This document shows, in pieces, positions 24,416 to 32,328 of a stretch of DNA of 64,000 nucleotides (positions are counted from its first letter, which is position 1; the number at the start of each line of letters is the position of its first letter). The notes under the pieces were generated by a model. The model did no database searches. It worked only from the letters and a program-made list of their open reading frames with translations, and was not told the origin of the DNA. The translations under genes and the position numbers were made by a program. Source of the stretch: JAPULR01 sp965238215 (GTDB lineage Bacteria; Chloroflexota; Dehalococcoidia; Lucifugimonadales; GCA-2712585); NCBI GenBank assembly GCA_965238215.1, contig OZ250180.1, forward strand, positions 558,001 to 622,000, given 5' to 3'.

Positions 24416-25177
24416 ATGAGACTCTACTACATCAACGAAGCCGTGGGTCCCCGGCGCCACGTCCGCTCTGCCCTTGGCGTTGACGCCGAGGTGTGGAACG
24501 ATTTCTTTCGAAACATCCACGAGTGGCGGCTGGAGCTGCGGCACCGATACGGAATTCCCTGCGAATGGCAGCTTCGCGCCTCCGAATTGTTGAATGGGAG
24601 TGTCGAATTGGGCAACCGGAGCTGTACAGATAGCTGGACGCGCACTTCAGGAAAGGGAGAGGAAATCTTTGCCGAAGGGCTGCGCCGCATCGAGGAAGCC
24701 GCACGTACCATGGGCGGCATCGAGGTCATCAACGTCTGCCTGTACAAGCCGGACCGCCAGGGCTACAAGCGGGTCGGCCTCGACCGGCTGCTCAACCGCA
24801 TCAATGCATCCGTGGCCATGGCAAACCGCCACGCCTTTCTCATCTTCCGCCCCGGCGAGGAGAGCTTGGTGTCCAGGACCTACATGCGGTTGAAGATGTT
24901 CAACCCCGTGCCAAGCAGGTACGAGCTATGGGAGGACGGCCGGCCTACCAGGAACATGCCCATAGAGAACGTCATCGGAGGTCCCGCCTTCCGAAGCTCC
25001 AGGTCCGACTGCCTGCTGCAGATGGCCCACCTCATCGCCTACGCCCTTCTAATGCAGGAGGAAGAACCATCTCTCTGGGTGCCGGGGATGAGTGCGGGTC
25101 ACCCCTTCGGAATCCTGGACCGTGCGCTCAACCGCCGGGCCTCGGGACGAGACCCCCAGGGCGTCGTCAGGCGTTGA
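24416..25177 (+). CDS. DUF3800-family protein
   Basis: 253 residues from ATG at 24416, preceded by TGGAGAGAAAGAAAC. It starts MRLYYINEAVG, the DUF3800 opening that usually reads YYIDESG. Near residue 205 it has SSRSDCLLQMAHLIAYALLM, where the family normally has LQxADLIAYA. DUF3800 proteins have a predicted RNase H-like fold, are common on mobile elements, and their conserved acidic residues are thought to be catalytic. Here both the first Asp (Asn here) and the second Asp (His here) are replaced, so the enzyme may be inactive or use other ligands. It is the last gene of the plus-strand conjugation operon. Confidence 0.75.
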   Translation: MRLYYINEAVGPRRHVRSALGVDAEVWNDFFRNIHEWRLELRHRYGIPCEWQLRASELLNGSVELGNRSCTDSWTRTSGKGEEIFAEGLRRIEEAARTMGGIEVINVCLYKPDRQGYKRVGLDRLLNRINASVAMANRHAFLIFRPGEESLVSRTYMRLKMFNPVPSRYELWEDGRPTRNMPIENVIGGPAFRSSRSDCLLQMAHLIAYALLMQEEEPSLWVPGMSAGHPFGILDRALNRRASGRDPQGVVRR

Positions 25178-25241
25178 GCCGCGCGAAATGAGAGTTGTGA
25201 CATCGACAAGAATCATGAAGTCGAATCCGCGAAGATCTGGA

Positions 25242-25247
25242 TATAAT
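25242..25247 (+). promoter_or_regulatory. Candidate -10 element for the 25315 cargo gene
   Basis: A perfect TATAAT at 25242-25247 lies in an AT-rich island about 70 bases before the cargo ORF, after a GC-rich operon. The best -35 region at 17-18 bases' spacing is weak. The base composition shift and the perfect hexamer favour a promoter dedicated to the cargo gene. Confidence 0.45.
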
Positions 25248-25314
25248 TACAATGGAAGGACCAACGGCGGGGCCAAGTATTATCGGACTCAAATAACGGC
25301 AGCAGGAGTCATCG

Positions 25315-26961
25315 ATGACCATATGGGGCGAAAGGTTCGCGGAGGTGGACGAGTTCACCTCCTATTGCAAAGACCTAAACATTGAGACGGAGCCAAACGA
25401 GTTGGAGCACTACGAAAAGACTGGGGTCATGTTCCCCGTTGCCAGGGTTGTGTATCCAGATGAATATGTCATCAAAATGGATCAAAGTAGATGGAACGAA
25501 GCCGTAGATTCGGAAGGAACCAACAAGTGGCCCGCTCTCGGCCGACTGTCTGAAGGATTCGGGTCTTTCCCATCAGGCTACGAAGGCTTATCCGACGAGG
25601 AGTTGGTTCACTGCTTCGATCGAGAAATGGAATCAGGGAGCAACCCCCATCTGATTCGCCCAGACTCCAGCGAATTCCTACCATGGTCCAACTACAGGGT
25701 CTCAGTCCCAGATCGAGATGGAATTGAGATTAAGAGGCCCAATGCAGACCATTACTACAGCTACTGGCAGGTCCATCAGCTATATCTCATCAAGCAATAC
25801 CCGGACCTGTACAAGAATGCCTGGTTGATAGATCGGATTCCGGATGGCGATCCGAAGAAGAAGCTCATGCCACGGGCAATCAGGAAGGATCTGCTCATCG
25901 ATTTCAAGGGAATGAGGCGTAGCTTTGATGCGCTCTCGTTCTGGATCAATGGATACTCCCGGGAGCGTGGGCGTACGTTCGCCAAAGTTCCTGAGAGTAA
26001 TGGGGTGAGGAGCCTCAGCAAAGTTCAGGTTGCCGCGCACCAGGAGAGACTTCGTGCCTTTGCCAGGAAGGTCACGAAACGATTCCAAATCACACGCAGG
26101 GACTTTTATGGGTTTCTGCGCAAGCTTATCAATCTCTTCGAGGACTATGAGTGCAAAGAGCGCTACAAGCTCGCGGGAGAGCTGAAGAGGGACATCTTCG
26201 CTTGGGAAGACCTCCTCACGCTAACCACGGGAAAGACTCGAGACGACGTGGCGGAACAGCTTGGCAAGGTGAATCGATTTGATAAGCAAACTTTCCGCTG
26301 GCTAGATATCGTCACGAAAGAACGTGACTATGCCTTCGACCTCCTTATGGAGGTTGCAAAGGACTGCATCAAGGCTCTGCGGCAACTGGGAGACGCCCAG
26401 TGGTCGTTTGCAGAACCAGACGCCAATGACCTTCTCAATTACTGTGAGGGAAATGGGCTTGGTCTCTTTGCGATCGCTTTGAGTGGCATGGTCGCGATCG
26501 GCAATGATGAGTATCGCCAGAAGTCCAGGCGTGTACAGAGGTACACCAACCTAAAGAACGTTCTCACCTCATACGAATATTTGTTGAAGAATCTGGCTGT
26601 AGGAGGCGGCCTCAATGTCGGTGGGAAAACCTTGACGCCGCTTGTCAAGGAGGTAATGTCCCAGAAGGCTTGGTACCCGCTGTTTGAAGCTAGGATGCAG
26701 AAGGGCCGGCTCAACGGAAACAACACACAAGAATTCCTAACGAACTTGAGCACATTGCTGGCAGATAACCAGTTGAAGGGATCGTCACAGGGGTATTGGG
26801 CGCAGAATTTCCTCATAACGTGTCTTGCAAGAACCATGACCGTGCATTCGTATCCCAGTGAAGATAGCTATTATGGCGACTTGTTCGGCCCGATGTTGGA
26901 TGCGTTAATCATGGCTACCTTCTACACTTGGCAACACGCAAAATCGAACGCTTGGGTATAA
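25315..26961 (+). CDS. Unknown 548-residue cargo protein
   Basis: The gene starts with ATG at 25315 after a weak AGCAGGAG-like site. Base composition is clearly lower in GC than both neighbouring operons, suggesting separate acquisition. The protein has no signal peptide and no membrane segment. An N-terminal acidic region (DEFTSYCKDLNIETEPNELE) is followed by DHYYSYWQVHQLYLIKQYPD and a long helical middle, KVTKRFQITRRDFYGFLRKL. The C-terminus (MLDALIMATFYTWQHAKSNA) is helical. No nucleotide-binding or nuclease motif is recognised. Placement as isolated cargo between the transfer operon and a regulatory region is typical of defence or accessory genes, but the function is unknown. Confidence 0.6.
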   Translation: MTIWGERFAEVDEFTSYCKDLNIETEPNELEHYEKTGVMFPVARVVYPDEYVIKMDQSRWNEAVDSEGTNKWPALGRLSEGFGSFPSGYEGLSDEELVHCFDREMESGSNPHLIRPDSSEFLPWSNYRVSVPDRDGIEIKRPNADHYYSYWQVHQLYLIKQYPDLYKNAWLIDRIPDGDPKKKLMPRAIRKDLLIDFKGMRRSFDALSFWINGYSRERGRTFAKVPESNGVRSLSKVQVAAHQERLRAFARKVTKRFQITRRDFYGFLRKLINLFEDYECKERYKLAGELKRDIFAWEDLLTLTTGKTRDDVAEQLGKVNRFDKQTFRWLDIVTKERDYAFDLLMEVAKDCIKALRQLGDAQWSFAEPDANDLLNYCEGNGLGLFAIALSGMVAIGNDEYRQKSRRVQRYTNLKNVLTSYEYLLKNLAVGGGLNVGGKTLTPLVKEVMSQKAWYPLFEARMQKGRLNGNNTQEFLTNLSTLLADNQLKGSSQGYWAQNFLITCLARTMTVHSYPSEDSYYGDLFGPMLDALIMATFYTWQHAKSNAWV

Positions 26962-27135
26962 TGGCCTTTTGCGGCATACGCGGTCAGGAGTTGCGACGGG
27001 TAATCATTGGCGCACGACGGCGGTCCGTCAGCAACGGGATTTAAGTATCCTTCTTAATTGGCCCCGACGCATATTGGCATCGGATTTGGCCACTTCACAT
27101 ATTTTCGGTTTCGTGTAGCTCAATTCCCGTGCCCA

Positions 27136-27963
27136 TCAGATCCCGCAGTGCCCCTCGCACTCATTGCCGAACCCGTCCTTCGACCCTCCTGATCCCAGGT
27201 CTCTCCCGTCCAGCGCCACCGCCCGAGCCAGGGGAATGCGCATAGGGTGCAGGTAAGGCTCCTTCACGTAGGCCAGCCCTCCCCGCAGCCTGTCGTCAAT
27301 CTCTACCGCCTCGGCGAACAGCCCAGGCCACCGACGCTTCGTCTCCACCCACCTTCGGCGGGACTGGAAGGGACAGGCGACGCAGGCCGAGCGTTCCAGC
27401 GGCCTGTCGTAGCGGGCCTCCCACCAGCCCATGCAGTCCCTCCGTGACATCCCCGCCTCTATCAGCGGGTAGCGGTTCACGATCCACCGGTCTCTGGAAG
27501 TCTTCATTCGGTGAGCCTCGTCGGTGGAGATTCCCAGCCACATCTCGACGACAGTGTCTGCGGGGACCCGCTGTCTTGGCTTGAGCCCTAGCAGCTCCCG
27601 TATCTTCCTGCGTATGGGTCTGATCTTGTAGTTGGTGGTGCACTGTCTCCTGCCGATGCCATCGCCCTCGCCGTTGCGCCCCTTCAGGTGCAGAGGGATG
27701 TCCACGAAATTAGGGGAGTCCGAGTGGTTGGTGAGGGCCATCACGTCCTGGCGCAGGCTGCGCCCGTTGTCCACCACGTGGAGGGGGAAGGGAAGTTTGC
27801 GTTTCAACCATTCCAGGTGCTCGTATATGCTGGGCGGCTCCCAGTGGGTGTCGGCGAAGATGGCGCAGTCGGGGATGGCATCGAAAGCTCCCTCGGCGGC
27901 CAAGAGGGCCATGACGGAGGACTGAACGCCCCCGCCAAGGCTGATGACGGTGAGTCGCCTCAC
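27136..27963 (-). CDS. PAPS-reductase-like PP-loop ATPase
   Basis: 275 residues, GTG start at 27963 overlapping the upstream stop (GTGA). The N-terminal VISLGGGVQSSVMALLAAEG is a PP-loop (SGGxxSS-type, here LGGGVQSS). AIFADTHWEP and DGIGRRQCTTNYKIRPIRR follow, matching adenine nucleotide alpha-hydrolase/PAPS-reductase-like proteins found in phages and islands. Cysteine-bearing stretches CVACPFQSRRRW and ECEGHCGI suggest metal or Fe-S binding. Relatives include DndC-type proteins and phage enzymes of unknown substrate. It ends a tight operon of small XRE-type regulators, so it may act with them in nucleic acid modification or regulation. Fold confident, substrate unknown. Confidence 0.8.
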   Translation of the reverse strand: MRRLTVISLGGGVQSSVMALLAAEGAFDAIPDCAIFADTHWEPPSIYEHLEWLKRKLPFPLHVVDNGRSLRQDVMALTNHSDSPNFVDIPLHLKGRNGEGDGIGRRQCTTNYKIRPIRRKIRELLGLKPRQRVPADTVVEMWLGISTDEAHRMKTSRDRWIVNRYPLIEAGMSRRDCMGWWEARYDRPLERSACVACPFQSRRRWVETKRRWPGLFAEAVEIDDRLRGGLAYVKEPYLHPMRIPLARAVALDGRDLGSGGSKDGFGNECEGHCGI

Positions 27964-28253
27964 CGCCGCAACTCCACCGAGTTGATCCCCACGGGCAGGT
28001 CATGGTCTGACCGCATCAGAATCCCGTCCCGGAGTCCCATGGCTTCGGCCAGGGTCAGGAGCAGGAAGAGATGGGTCGAACTAGGAAGGGTGCCCTGGCG
28101 CCATCTCCACAGCCGGTAGGGTCTTACGCCCATGAGACGGGCCAGGGCCTTCCAGCTCAGCCCGCTCTCCTCCTTGAAGCATTCCAACCTTTCGGGGAAG
28201 TCCCCTGGGAAGTCGAACTGCACGGGCCGGTGCACCTTCCGTTGCACTCCCAC
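27960..28253 (-). CDS. XRE-type helix-turn-helix protein
   Basis: 97 residues, GTG start at 28253, three bases after the upstream gene. RLECFKEESGLSWKALARLM and GVRPYRLWRWRQGTLPSSTH form an XRE-like helix-turn-helix with the R-W-R-x-G ending. Short and without an effector domain. It is closely similar in layout to the protein of the next gene upstream (28257-28589), suggesting a local duplication. It overlaps the PP-loop gene start by four bases, so the proteins are co-produced. Confidence 0.75.
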   Translation of the reverse strand: MGVQRKVHRPVQFDFPGDFPERLECFKEESGLSWKALARLMGVRPYRLWRWRQGTLPSSTHLFLLLTLAEAMGLRDGILMRSDHDLPVGINSVELRR

Positions 28254-28256
28254 TGT

Positions 28257-28589
28257 CTACCCCTCCTGGTCCTTTGCCTGCAGGCCGAAACGGGCGGCCA
28301 GGGGAGGCTGGTACCCTTCAGGCAAGGGGGTCACCCGTATCCCCAGCAGCGTGTGAAGACCCCCGGGTATGCGGGCCGCCAGCAGTATCAGGGCGCACAG
28401 CCCGTCCCCGCTGGGCTTGGTGCCCTTCCGCCACCGTTGAAGCTGGCGGGGGTCCACGCCCAGGCAGCCTGCCAGGGCATCCCAGGAGAGGCCCGTCGCC
28501 TCCTTGAAGGCGTCCAGCCGCTGGGAGAAATCCACGGGCATCAGCCCGTCGTCCACGATGAGATGGGACGGAAGGAAGCCGCTCTTCAT
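28257..28589 (-). CDS. XRE-type helix-turn-helix protein (paralogue)
   Basis: 110 residues, ATG at 28589, overlapping the preceding gene by four bases. The motif FSQRLDAFKEATGLSWDALA, then GVDPRQLQRWRKGTKPSGDG, matches the neighbour's F-xx-RL-x-FKE-x-GLSW-x-ALA and R-W-R-x-G pattern. The C-terminal third (ALILLAARIPGGLHTLLGIR) is hydrophobic but probably folded. It could bind DNA as a dimer or as a heteropair with its paralogue. Confidence 0.75.
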   Translation of the reverse strand: MKSGFLPSHLIVDDGLMPVDFSQRLDAFKEATGLSWDALAGCLGVDPRQLQRWRKGTKPSGDGLCALILLAARIPGGLHTLLGIRVTPLPEGYQPPLAARFGLQAKDQEG

Positions 28590-28825
28590 GAGACCGTCTC
28601 CAGTATGAACATGTCATCGAACCGGGTGACTCCCAGGGCCTTCATGAGTCTTCTGCGCCGCTCCGGTGAGGGACAACGCATACCTCTCATCAGCAGGGAG
28701 AGGTAACCAGAGGACATGCCGGCCAGCTTGGCCAGCTCGTTCTGGGAGATGTTGCGCCGGTGCATGAGCTTCCACGCCCTGTCGGGATTCAGCTTCACCC
28801 TATAGGAGGGTTTTCTACGCTTCAT
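28586..28825 (-). CDS. XRE-family repressor-like protein
   Basis: 79 residues, ATG at 28825, in an ATGA overlap with the upstream gene. PDRAWKLMHRRNISQNELAK, then LAGMSSGYLSLLMRGMRCPS, is a classic Cro/C1-type helix-turn-helix with the usual S-x-Y-[LI]-S-x-[LI] recognition helix. It covers most of the protein. A basic N-terminus (MKRRKPSYRVK) may add phosphate contacts. Likely an autoregulator of this minus-strand operon or of the divergent ImmR-like gene. Confidence 0.8.
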   Translation of the reverse strand: MKRRKPSYRVKLNPDRAWKLMHRRNISQNELAKLAGMSSGYLSLLMRGMRCPSPERRRRLMKALGVTRFDDMFILETVS

Positions 28826-29019
28826 CCTCTCTTCCCCTCTCCGGTCGCCTTCTCGCCGTCAACCACGCCACAACTAGGAGCAGGAGAAGCCCCCCCTCCC
28901 GACACGCCGTTGGCGTTCAGCTCGGGATGGGCGAGGCGGTGCCGTACGATGATGCGGGCCAGGATTCTGAGGCCCTTCAACCGCCGCCTCTTCTGCTCTT
29001 TGGTGAGTTCTTGCTTCAT
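28822..29019 (-). CDS. Small basic protein, first of the regulator operon
   Basis: 65 residues, ATG at 29019, stop overlapping the next start by four bases. The N-terminal half is basic and helical (KEQKRRRLKGLRILARIIVRHRL); the C-terminal half is Gly/Ser/Ala-rich and probably disordered. No family recognised. The ATGA coupling and its position at the head of the operon support that it is translated, but the function is unknown. Confidence 0.55.
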   Translation of the reverse strand: MKQELTKEQKRRRLKGLRILARIIVRHRLAHPELNANGVSGGGASPAPSCGVVDGEKATGEGKRG

Positions 29020-29119
29020 CCCCGTTCTCTATTCTCCCTCGGCAGTGCACCGCACCCTTGGGGATACGGCCGCGAGGCGTTTCGATGGTATATACTGCTC
29101 AGCGAGAAGATACGTTCTG

Positions 29120-29133
29120 TACACTGGAGTGTA
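29120..29133. promoter_or_regulatory. Candidate operator palindrome
   Basis: TACACTggAGTGTA is a 6-2-6 dyad in the divergent regulator region, in the size range of XRE-family operators. No second exact copy was found, so the assignment is tentative. Confidence 0.35.
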
Positions 29134-29184
29134 TCTGTAGAAAAGATAGAAATCAAGGGTGAATGGCAATATACGCCATATATC

Positions 29185-29213
29185 TTGACAATCACTTACT
29201 ATGATGTAACAAT
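29185..29213 (+). promoter_or_regulatory. Candidate sigma-70 promoter of the ImmR/ImmA-like pair
   Basis: A perfect -35 TTGACA (29185-29190), 17-base spacer and AACAAT -10-like hexamer (29208-29213), about 95 bases before the ATG at 29307. The -10 is weak, in keeping with a regulated promoter. Confidence 0.55.
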
Positions 29214-29306
29214 AATATAACAACTATTTACCACCTATTGGCCGGGCATGTACTGGGTGGGATACGGAACAAGGTGGATGTACCCAGAGATGAGAGGAGG
29301 AGGAAG

Positions 29307-29738
29307 ATGAAAGAGCTAAGCGACAACCTCAGCCTTAGCGAAGTTCAGGAACCGGAGAGAGACGAAGAGATAGGGCCCCTGCTAAAGAGGCTGAGGGGAG
29401 AGCTGAGCCTGAGGGACATCACTCGTCGTACGGGCATCTCCAGCTCCTACCTGTCTCAATTGGAGCGGGGAGATCGAAGACCGGGCCGCAACGTGCTCAG
29501 GGGACTGGCGGAGACCTACAACGTGGACCTCCGGGACCTGCTGAAGCGGGCCGGGTACGGCCCCAAGCCCGACCCCAACAGCAACGAGGTGCTGGAGGTG
29601 GAGCGGGCCTACAGGTACGTGCTGGCCGATCCCGTCTTCCGGGTGGGCACCAGACCCGACGGCCCCCTTTCAATAAGCGCCAAGCGGTTCATAGTGGAGA
29701 TGTACGAGCGGTTCACCAACAGGAAGCTGCTCCAATGA
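29307..29738 (+). CDS. ImmR-like XRE-family regulator
   Basis: 143 residues from ATG at 29307, directly after GGAGGAGGAAG; an upstream in-frame ATG lacks such a site. LLKRLRGELSLRDITRRTGI, then SSSYLSQLERGDRRPGRNVL, is a strong XRE helix-turn-helix. The remaining C-terminal part (YRYVLADPVFRVGTRPDGPL then SISAKRFIVEMYE) has no named domain. The stop overlaps the ATG of a HExx-bearing protein by four bases, the same gene order as ImmR-ImmA of ICEBs1, where the protease destroys the repressor after DNA damage. That regulation is inferred by analogy. Confidence 0.85.
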   Translation: MKELSDNLSLSEVQEPERDEEIGPLLKRLRGELSLRDITRRTGISSSYLSQLERGDRRPGRNVLRGLAETYNVDLRDLLKRAGYGPKPDPNSNEVLEVERAYRYVLADPVFRVGTRPDGPLSISAKRFIVEMYERFTNRKLLQ

Positions 29739-30652
29739 AGGGAACACTCCACGGCTTCTGCCGCTGGCTGCTGGAGAGTCTCCCCCTCCGCCGCACCCTC
29801 AATCCCGAGTGGATGGCCGCCGCCTTCGTGGACTACTTCAGGGTGTCGTGTCGCCCAACCCTGGAGGAGTTGACCCTCCTTCTCAAACGTGCGGGGTTTG
29901 GTCACGTGACCGGCAGACATCTGGAGAGTATGAAGGGCATACACTACAGCGCCCCCGGCGGGGGCTACCATATCCACTACCGGAAGGACCTGTGGGCCGG
30001 GGCCCAGGACTACACGGTGCTCCACGAAGCCTACGAGATCATCCACGAGACCCTCACCGATCTGCACTCCGGCTCCCGGCCGGAGCGGAAGATATGCCGA
30101 GAGGGGGACCGGTTCTCCGCGGCGGTGCTGATGCAACCCAAGGTTTTCCTGGTGATGGCTCTTGCATCAGGACTGGACGTGCTGGCCCTGCAGAGGATGT
30201 ACCGGTGCTCCTACGCCTCGGTGGCCATGAGGCTGGCCGAGGTGGTGAGGCACCCGCCGTTAGTGGTGGTCCTGTACGAGAACACGGAGAGGGGAGACCC
30301 TGCCGGCTGGGAGCAGCCTCCCTCCCTAAGCGCCACGGTTGTCAGGAGGACCAGGGGCATGGGCAATCTAGCCTCCTTCACCATCCGTGGAGTGAGGGGT
30401 GGCGTTCCCCGGTGGGGTAGACCTCCGCCTCCCCGGTCCCTGGCTGACCTTGTAATACGTAGTGGCAGGACTCAGTTCTTCAGCAAAGGCGGCCACGCCG
30501 TCGTAGCCCGGCCCGTCTTCTGGAAGGGGAAACTTGCCAAGGTGGTGGTGGTAGCCGTGCCTGAACGGGATTCCTCCATCCTGGATCCGCAGGTGATGGC
30601 CTCTAGCATACCGGACCGCAGGTACAGGAGGTCGGCGGCGGGCAGGTGGTAG
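29735..30652 (+). CDS. ImmA/IrrE-like putative metalloprotease with altered HExxH
   Basis: 305 residues, ATG at 29735 in ATGA overlap with the regulator. Central VLHEAYEIIHETLTDL lies where ImmA/IrrE proteins have HExxH; here the second His is Glu (HEAYE), with another His three residues on. Upstream GYHIHYRKDLWAGAQDYTVL supports the family. The C-terminal half includes RFSAAVLMQPKVFLVMALAS and RMYRCSYASVAMRLAEV, as in ImmA/IrrE proteins where helices follow the active site. Probably a DNA-damage-responsive anti-repressor, but the substitution raises doubt about proteolytic activity or indicates different metal ligands. Confidence 0.7.
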   Translation: MKGTLHGFCRWLLESLPLRRTLNPEWMAAAFVDYFRVSCRPTLEELTLLLKRAGFGHVTGRHLESMKGIHYSAPGGGYHIHYRKDLWAGAQDYTVLHEAYEIIHETLTDLHSGSRPERKICREGDRFSAAVLMQPKVFLVMALASGLDVLALQRMYRCSYASVAMRLAEVVRHPPLVVVLYENTERGDPAGWEQPPSLSATVVRRTRGMGNLASFTIRGVRGGVPRWGRPPPPRSLADLVIRSGRTQFFSKGGHAVVARPVFWKGKLAKVVVVAVPERDSSILDPQVMASSIPDRRYRRSAAGRW

Positions 30653-31023
30653 TTGAGGATCTGATGATGGGAGTAATCAAGATGGGAAGATCTATCTCAA
30701 GAAGCGAATTCGAACGTCCCGAGAAGCGACTCCGTGGCTCCGTTCAGGGTGCATCGATAACAGTGAGCAATCGGGTTCGATTGCCAATGGACTTTGGGCG
30801 ACCGTTACTGCCATGGTTGTCAGCCATGGGCCGCGATGTTGAAAATCTCTTTTCTCGTATTCAAACGTAAGTGAATGAGATGACTGAAACGATTCCGGGC
30901 TACCACGACCTGAAAATGGAAGATTCTTGGATAGATTACATCAGAATCAGGTTGCCGTACTCCTTCAAACGCATAGAAAGGAGAGGGAACGGTCCAGCTT
31001 GATATTTCATTCTGTCAGAACCA
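30653..31023. other. Gap between the protease-like and HEPN-like genes
   Basis: About 370 bases with no convincing gene. A 74-codon open frame at 30646-30870 begins inside the previous gene, lacks a ribosome-binding site and coding bias, and was not accepted. GC content falls across this gap into the next cargo gene. The 3' end may hold the promoter of the HEPN-like gene, but no clear hexamers were seen. Confidence 0.5.
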
Positions 31024-31887
31024 ATGCTGCTCACGGGAGGATTGTCAGCTACACACCACAACTATTGGGGACGTGGCAACGTCTACTATATGTCAGGAAA
31101 ACTCCTGGACTACTATTCGATGTCAGACGTTGGACAGAGCTATAGAATGCTGGAGGTCATGCGACTACTGACCGATACTACCGGCGTCACGCGTTACGTC
31201 TGGCCTTTCGACGCATTTTCCTTCTATAACTCCATGCAAATGGAGAAGGTCTGGGGATTCGTACAGCATAATCATCTAGACAGAGAGCGGGTGATGATGA
31301 CGAGCGTCACACAGGCAGTGGAACTGTGCCTGAAGGCCATTGCGACTCATGCAACCTTTCGGGAGACCAGCTATTTCAAGTTCAATGCAGGACACGACAT
31401 TGCCAAGCTATACGAAGACTTGCCTAAACTACTCCAAGATGAAATTGTAGCGGAGTCTAAGGTGTTCGCCAAAGACTATTTGGCATTTAGGAAGCAAGTA
31501 GAGGGCGACATCCAGAGAATCAGTGCTCTGCCCTCACAACCGCAAGCCTACCCCGAGGCGAAGCAGCAAGCTGAAGCGGACTGGGATCGGATGGCCAAGA
31601 GAATAAGAGAGAGCAACTACACGGCCTTTGTGAACAGCAACGACCCAGGAGCAACCGATAGGTATCTCCACGAAGGCTGGTTCGAAGGGGCACTTGATCA
31701 GATGAGGCTAATCGAACAACCCGGCGACATCAGCCAGTACTTTCGGTATGCGCCACAAGAAGAAAATGATGAGTTGCCCATAGATCTCATAAATTCTGGG
31801 CTTTTATTGGGGCGCTTTATATACGAGCATCTTTTTCCTGTTCCACCGTCGGACAATAGACACCTTTCCGGGTTTCCCATTGGTTAG
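31024..31887 (+). CDS. HEPN-like cargo protein
   Basis: 287 residues from the first ATG after an in-frame stop; no strong ribosome-binding site. The core MMTSVTQAVELCLKAIATHA, then FNAGHDIAKLYEDLPKLLQD, matches the E-x-x-LKA ... GHDI-x-LY-x-x-LP pattern of HEPN-domain proteins (abortive infection or nucleotidyltransferase-associated type). No clear R-x4-6-H ribonuclease motif is visible. Composition is AT-richer than the element backbone, suggesting acquired cargo. HEPN proteins are frequent in anti-phage and toxin systems. The rest of the sequence has no recognised domain. Confidence 0.6.
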   Translation: MLLTGGLSATHHNYWGRGNVYYMSGKLLDYYSMSDVGQSYRMLEVMRLLTDTTGVTRYVWPFDAFSFYNSMQMEKVWGFVQHNHLDRERVMMTSVTQAVELCLKAIATHATFRETSYFKFNAGHDIAKLYEDLPKLLQDEIVAESKVFAKDYLAFRKQVEGDIQRISALPSQPQAYPEAKQQAEADWDRMAKRIRESNYTAFVNSNDPGATDRYLHEGWFEGALDQMRLIEQPGDISQYFRYAPQEENDELPIDLINSGLLLGRFIYEHLFPVPPSDNRHLSGFPIG

Positions 31888-32097
31888 CGTGCTGTAGCCG
31901 TCTTCCCTAAAGACTGAGCTTGATCTGGAGACTCTCGTTTACTTGCTGAATGCTTTCTTCGCATTTCTCGTGGATGGATCGACGGAATGGCCCAGAACCG
32001 GAACGCACCGTGAAGTTGTTGCCTTGACTATGAATCGCGGACCGTCGTTGATTAGAGTAAGACAATGTGCTACGCCTCCAGGCAAGAAAGAGAGACC

Positions 32098-32328
32098 ATG
32101 CCCTCCCTATCCAGAAAGACCAAGACCATCACCTTCTCCCTGCCGCCGGAGATGGCGGAACAGGTGCGGGATGTGATGCGCGATGAAGGCCGTACCATGA
32201 GCGAGTTGATTCGAGAGGCCTTCCGGAACTACATTGAGAAACGGAAGTGGCTCAGGACGATGCGCTACGATAGGCTGAAGGAACGAGAGAGGAAACACGA
32301 AGACACCAGCAGGAGGATACAAGGATGA
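32098..32328 (+). CDS. CopG/ribbon-helix-helix protein
   Basis: 76 residues from ATG at 32098 (an in-frame ATG at 32065 is possible but adds an unlikely tail). KTKTITFSLPPEMAEQVRDV, then MRDEGRTMSELIREAFRNYI, is a canonical ribbon-helix-helix: beta strand TITFSLP, then two helices with the M-S-E-L-I-R-E motif. Its stop overlaps the recombinase ATG by four bases, so it probably controls expression or directionality of the recombinase. Confidence 0.85.
   Translation: MPSLSRKTKTITFSLPPEMAEQVRDVMRDEGRTMSELIREAFRNYIEKRKWLRTMRYDRLKERERKHEDTSRRIQG

Larger units (their letters stand above)
29020..29306. promoter_or_regulatory. AT-rich divergent promoter region
   Basis: An AT-rich intergenic stretch between two divergent regulator operons, probably the lysogeny-like switch of the element. 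On the plus strand TTGACA (29185-29190) is followed after 17 bases by AACAAT (29208-29213). A palindrome TACACTggAGTGTA (29120-29133) and a TATATAC-containing segment at about 29089 lie toward the minus-strand operon and are possible operator and -10 sites. The minus-strand promoter could not be fixed. Confidence 0.6.

Noticed and set aside
30646..30870. 74-codon open frame after the ImmA-like gene
   Set aside because: It starts inside the upstream gene, lacks a ribosome-binding site and codon bias, and shows no recognisable motif.
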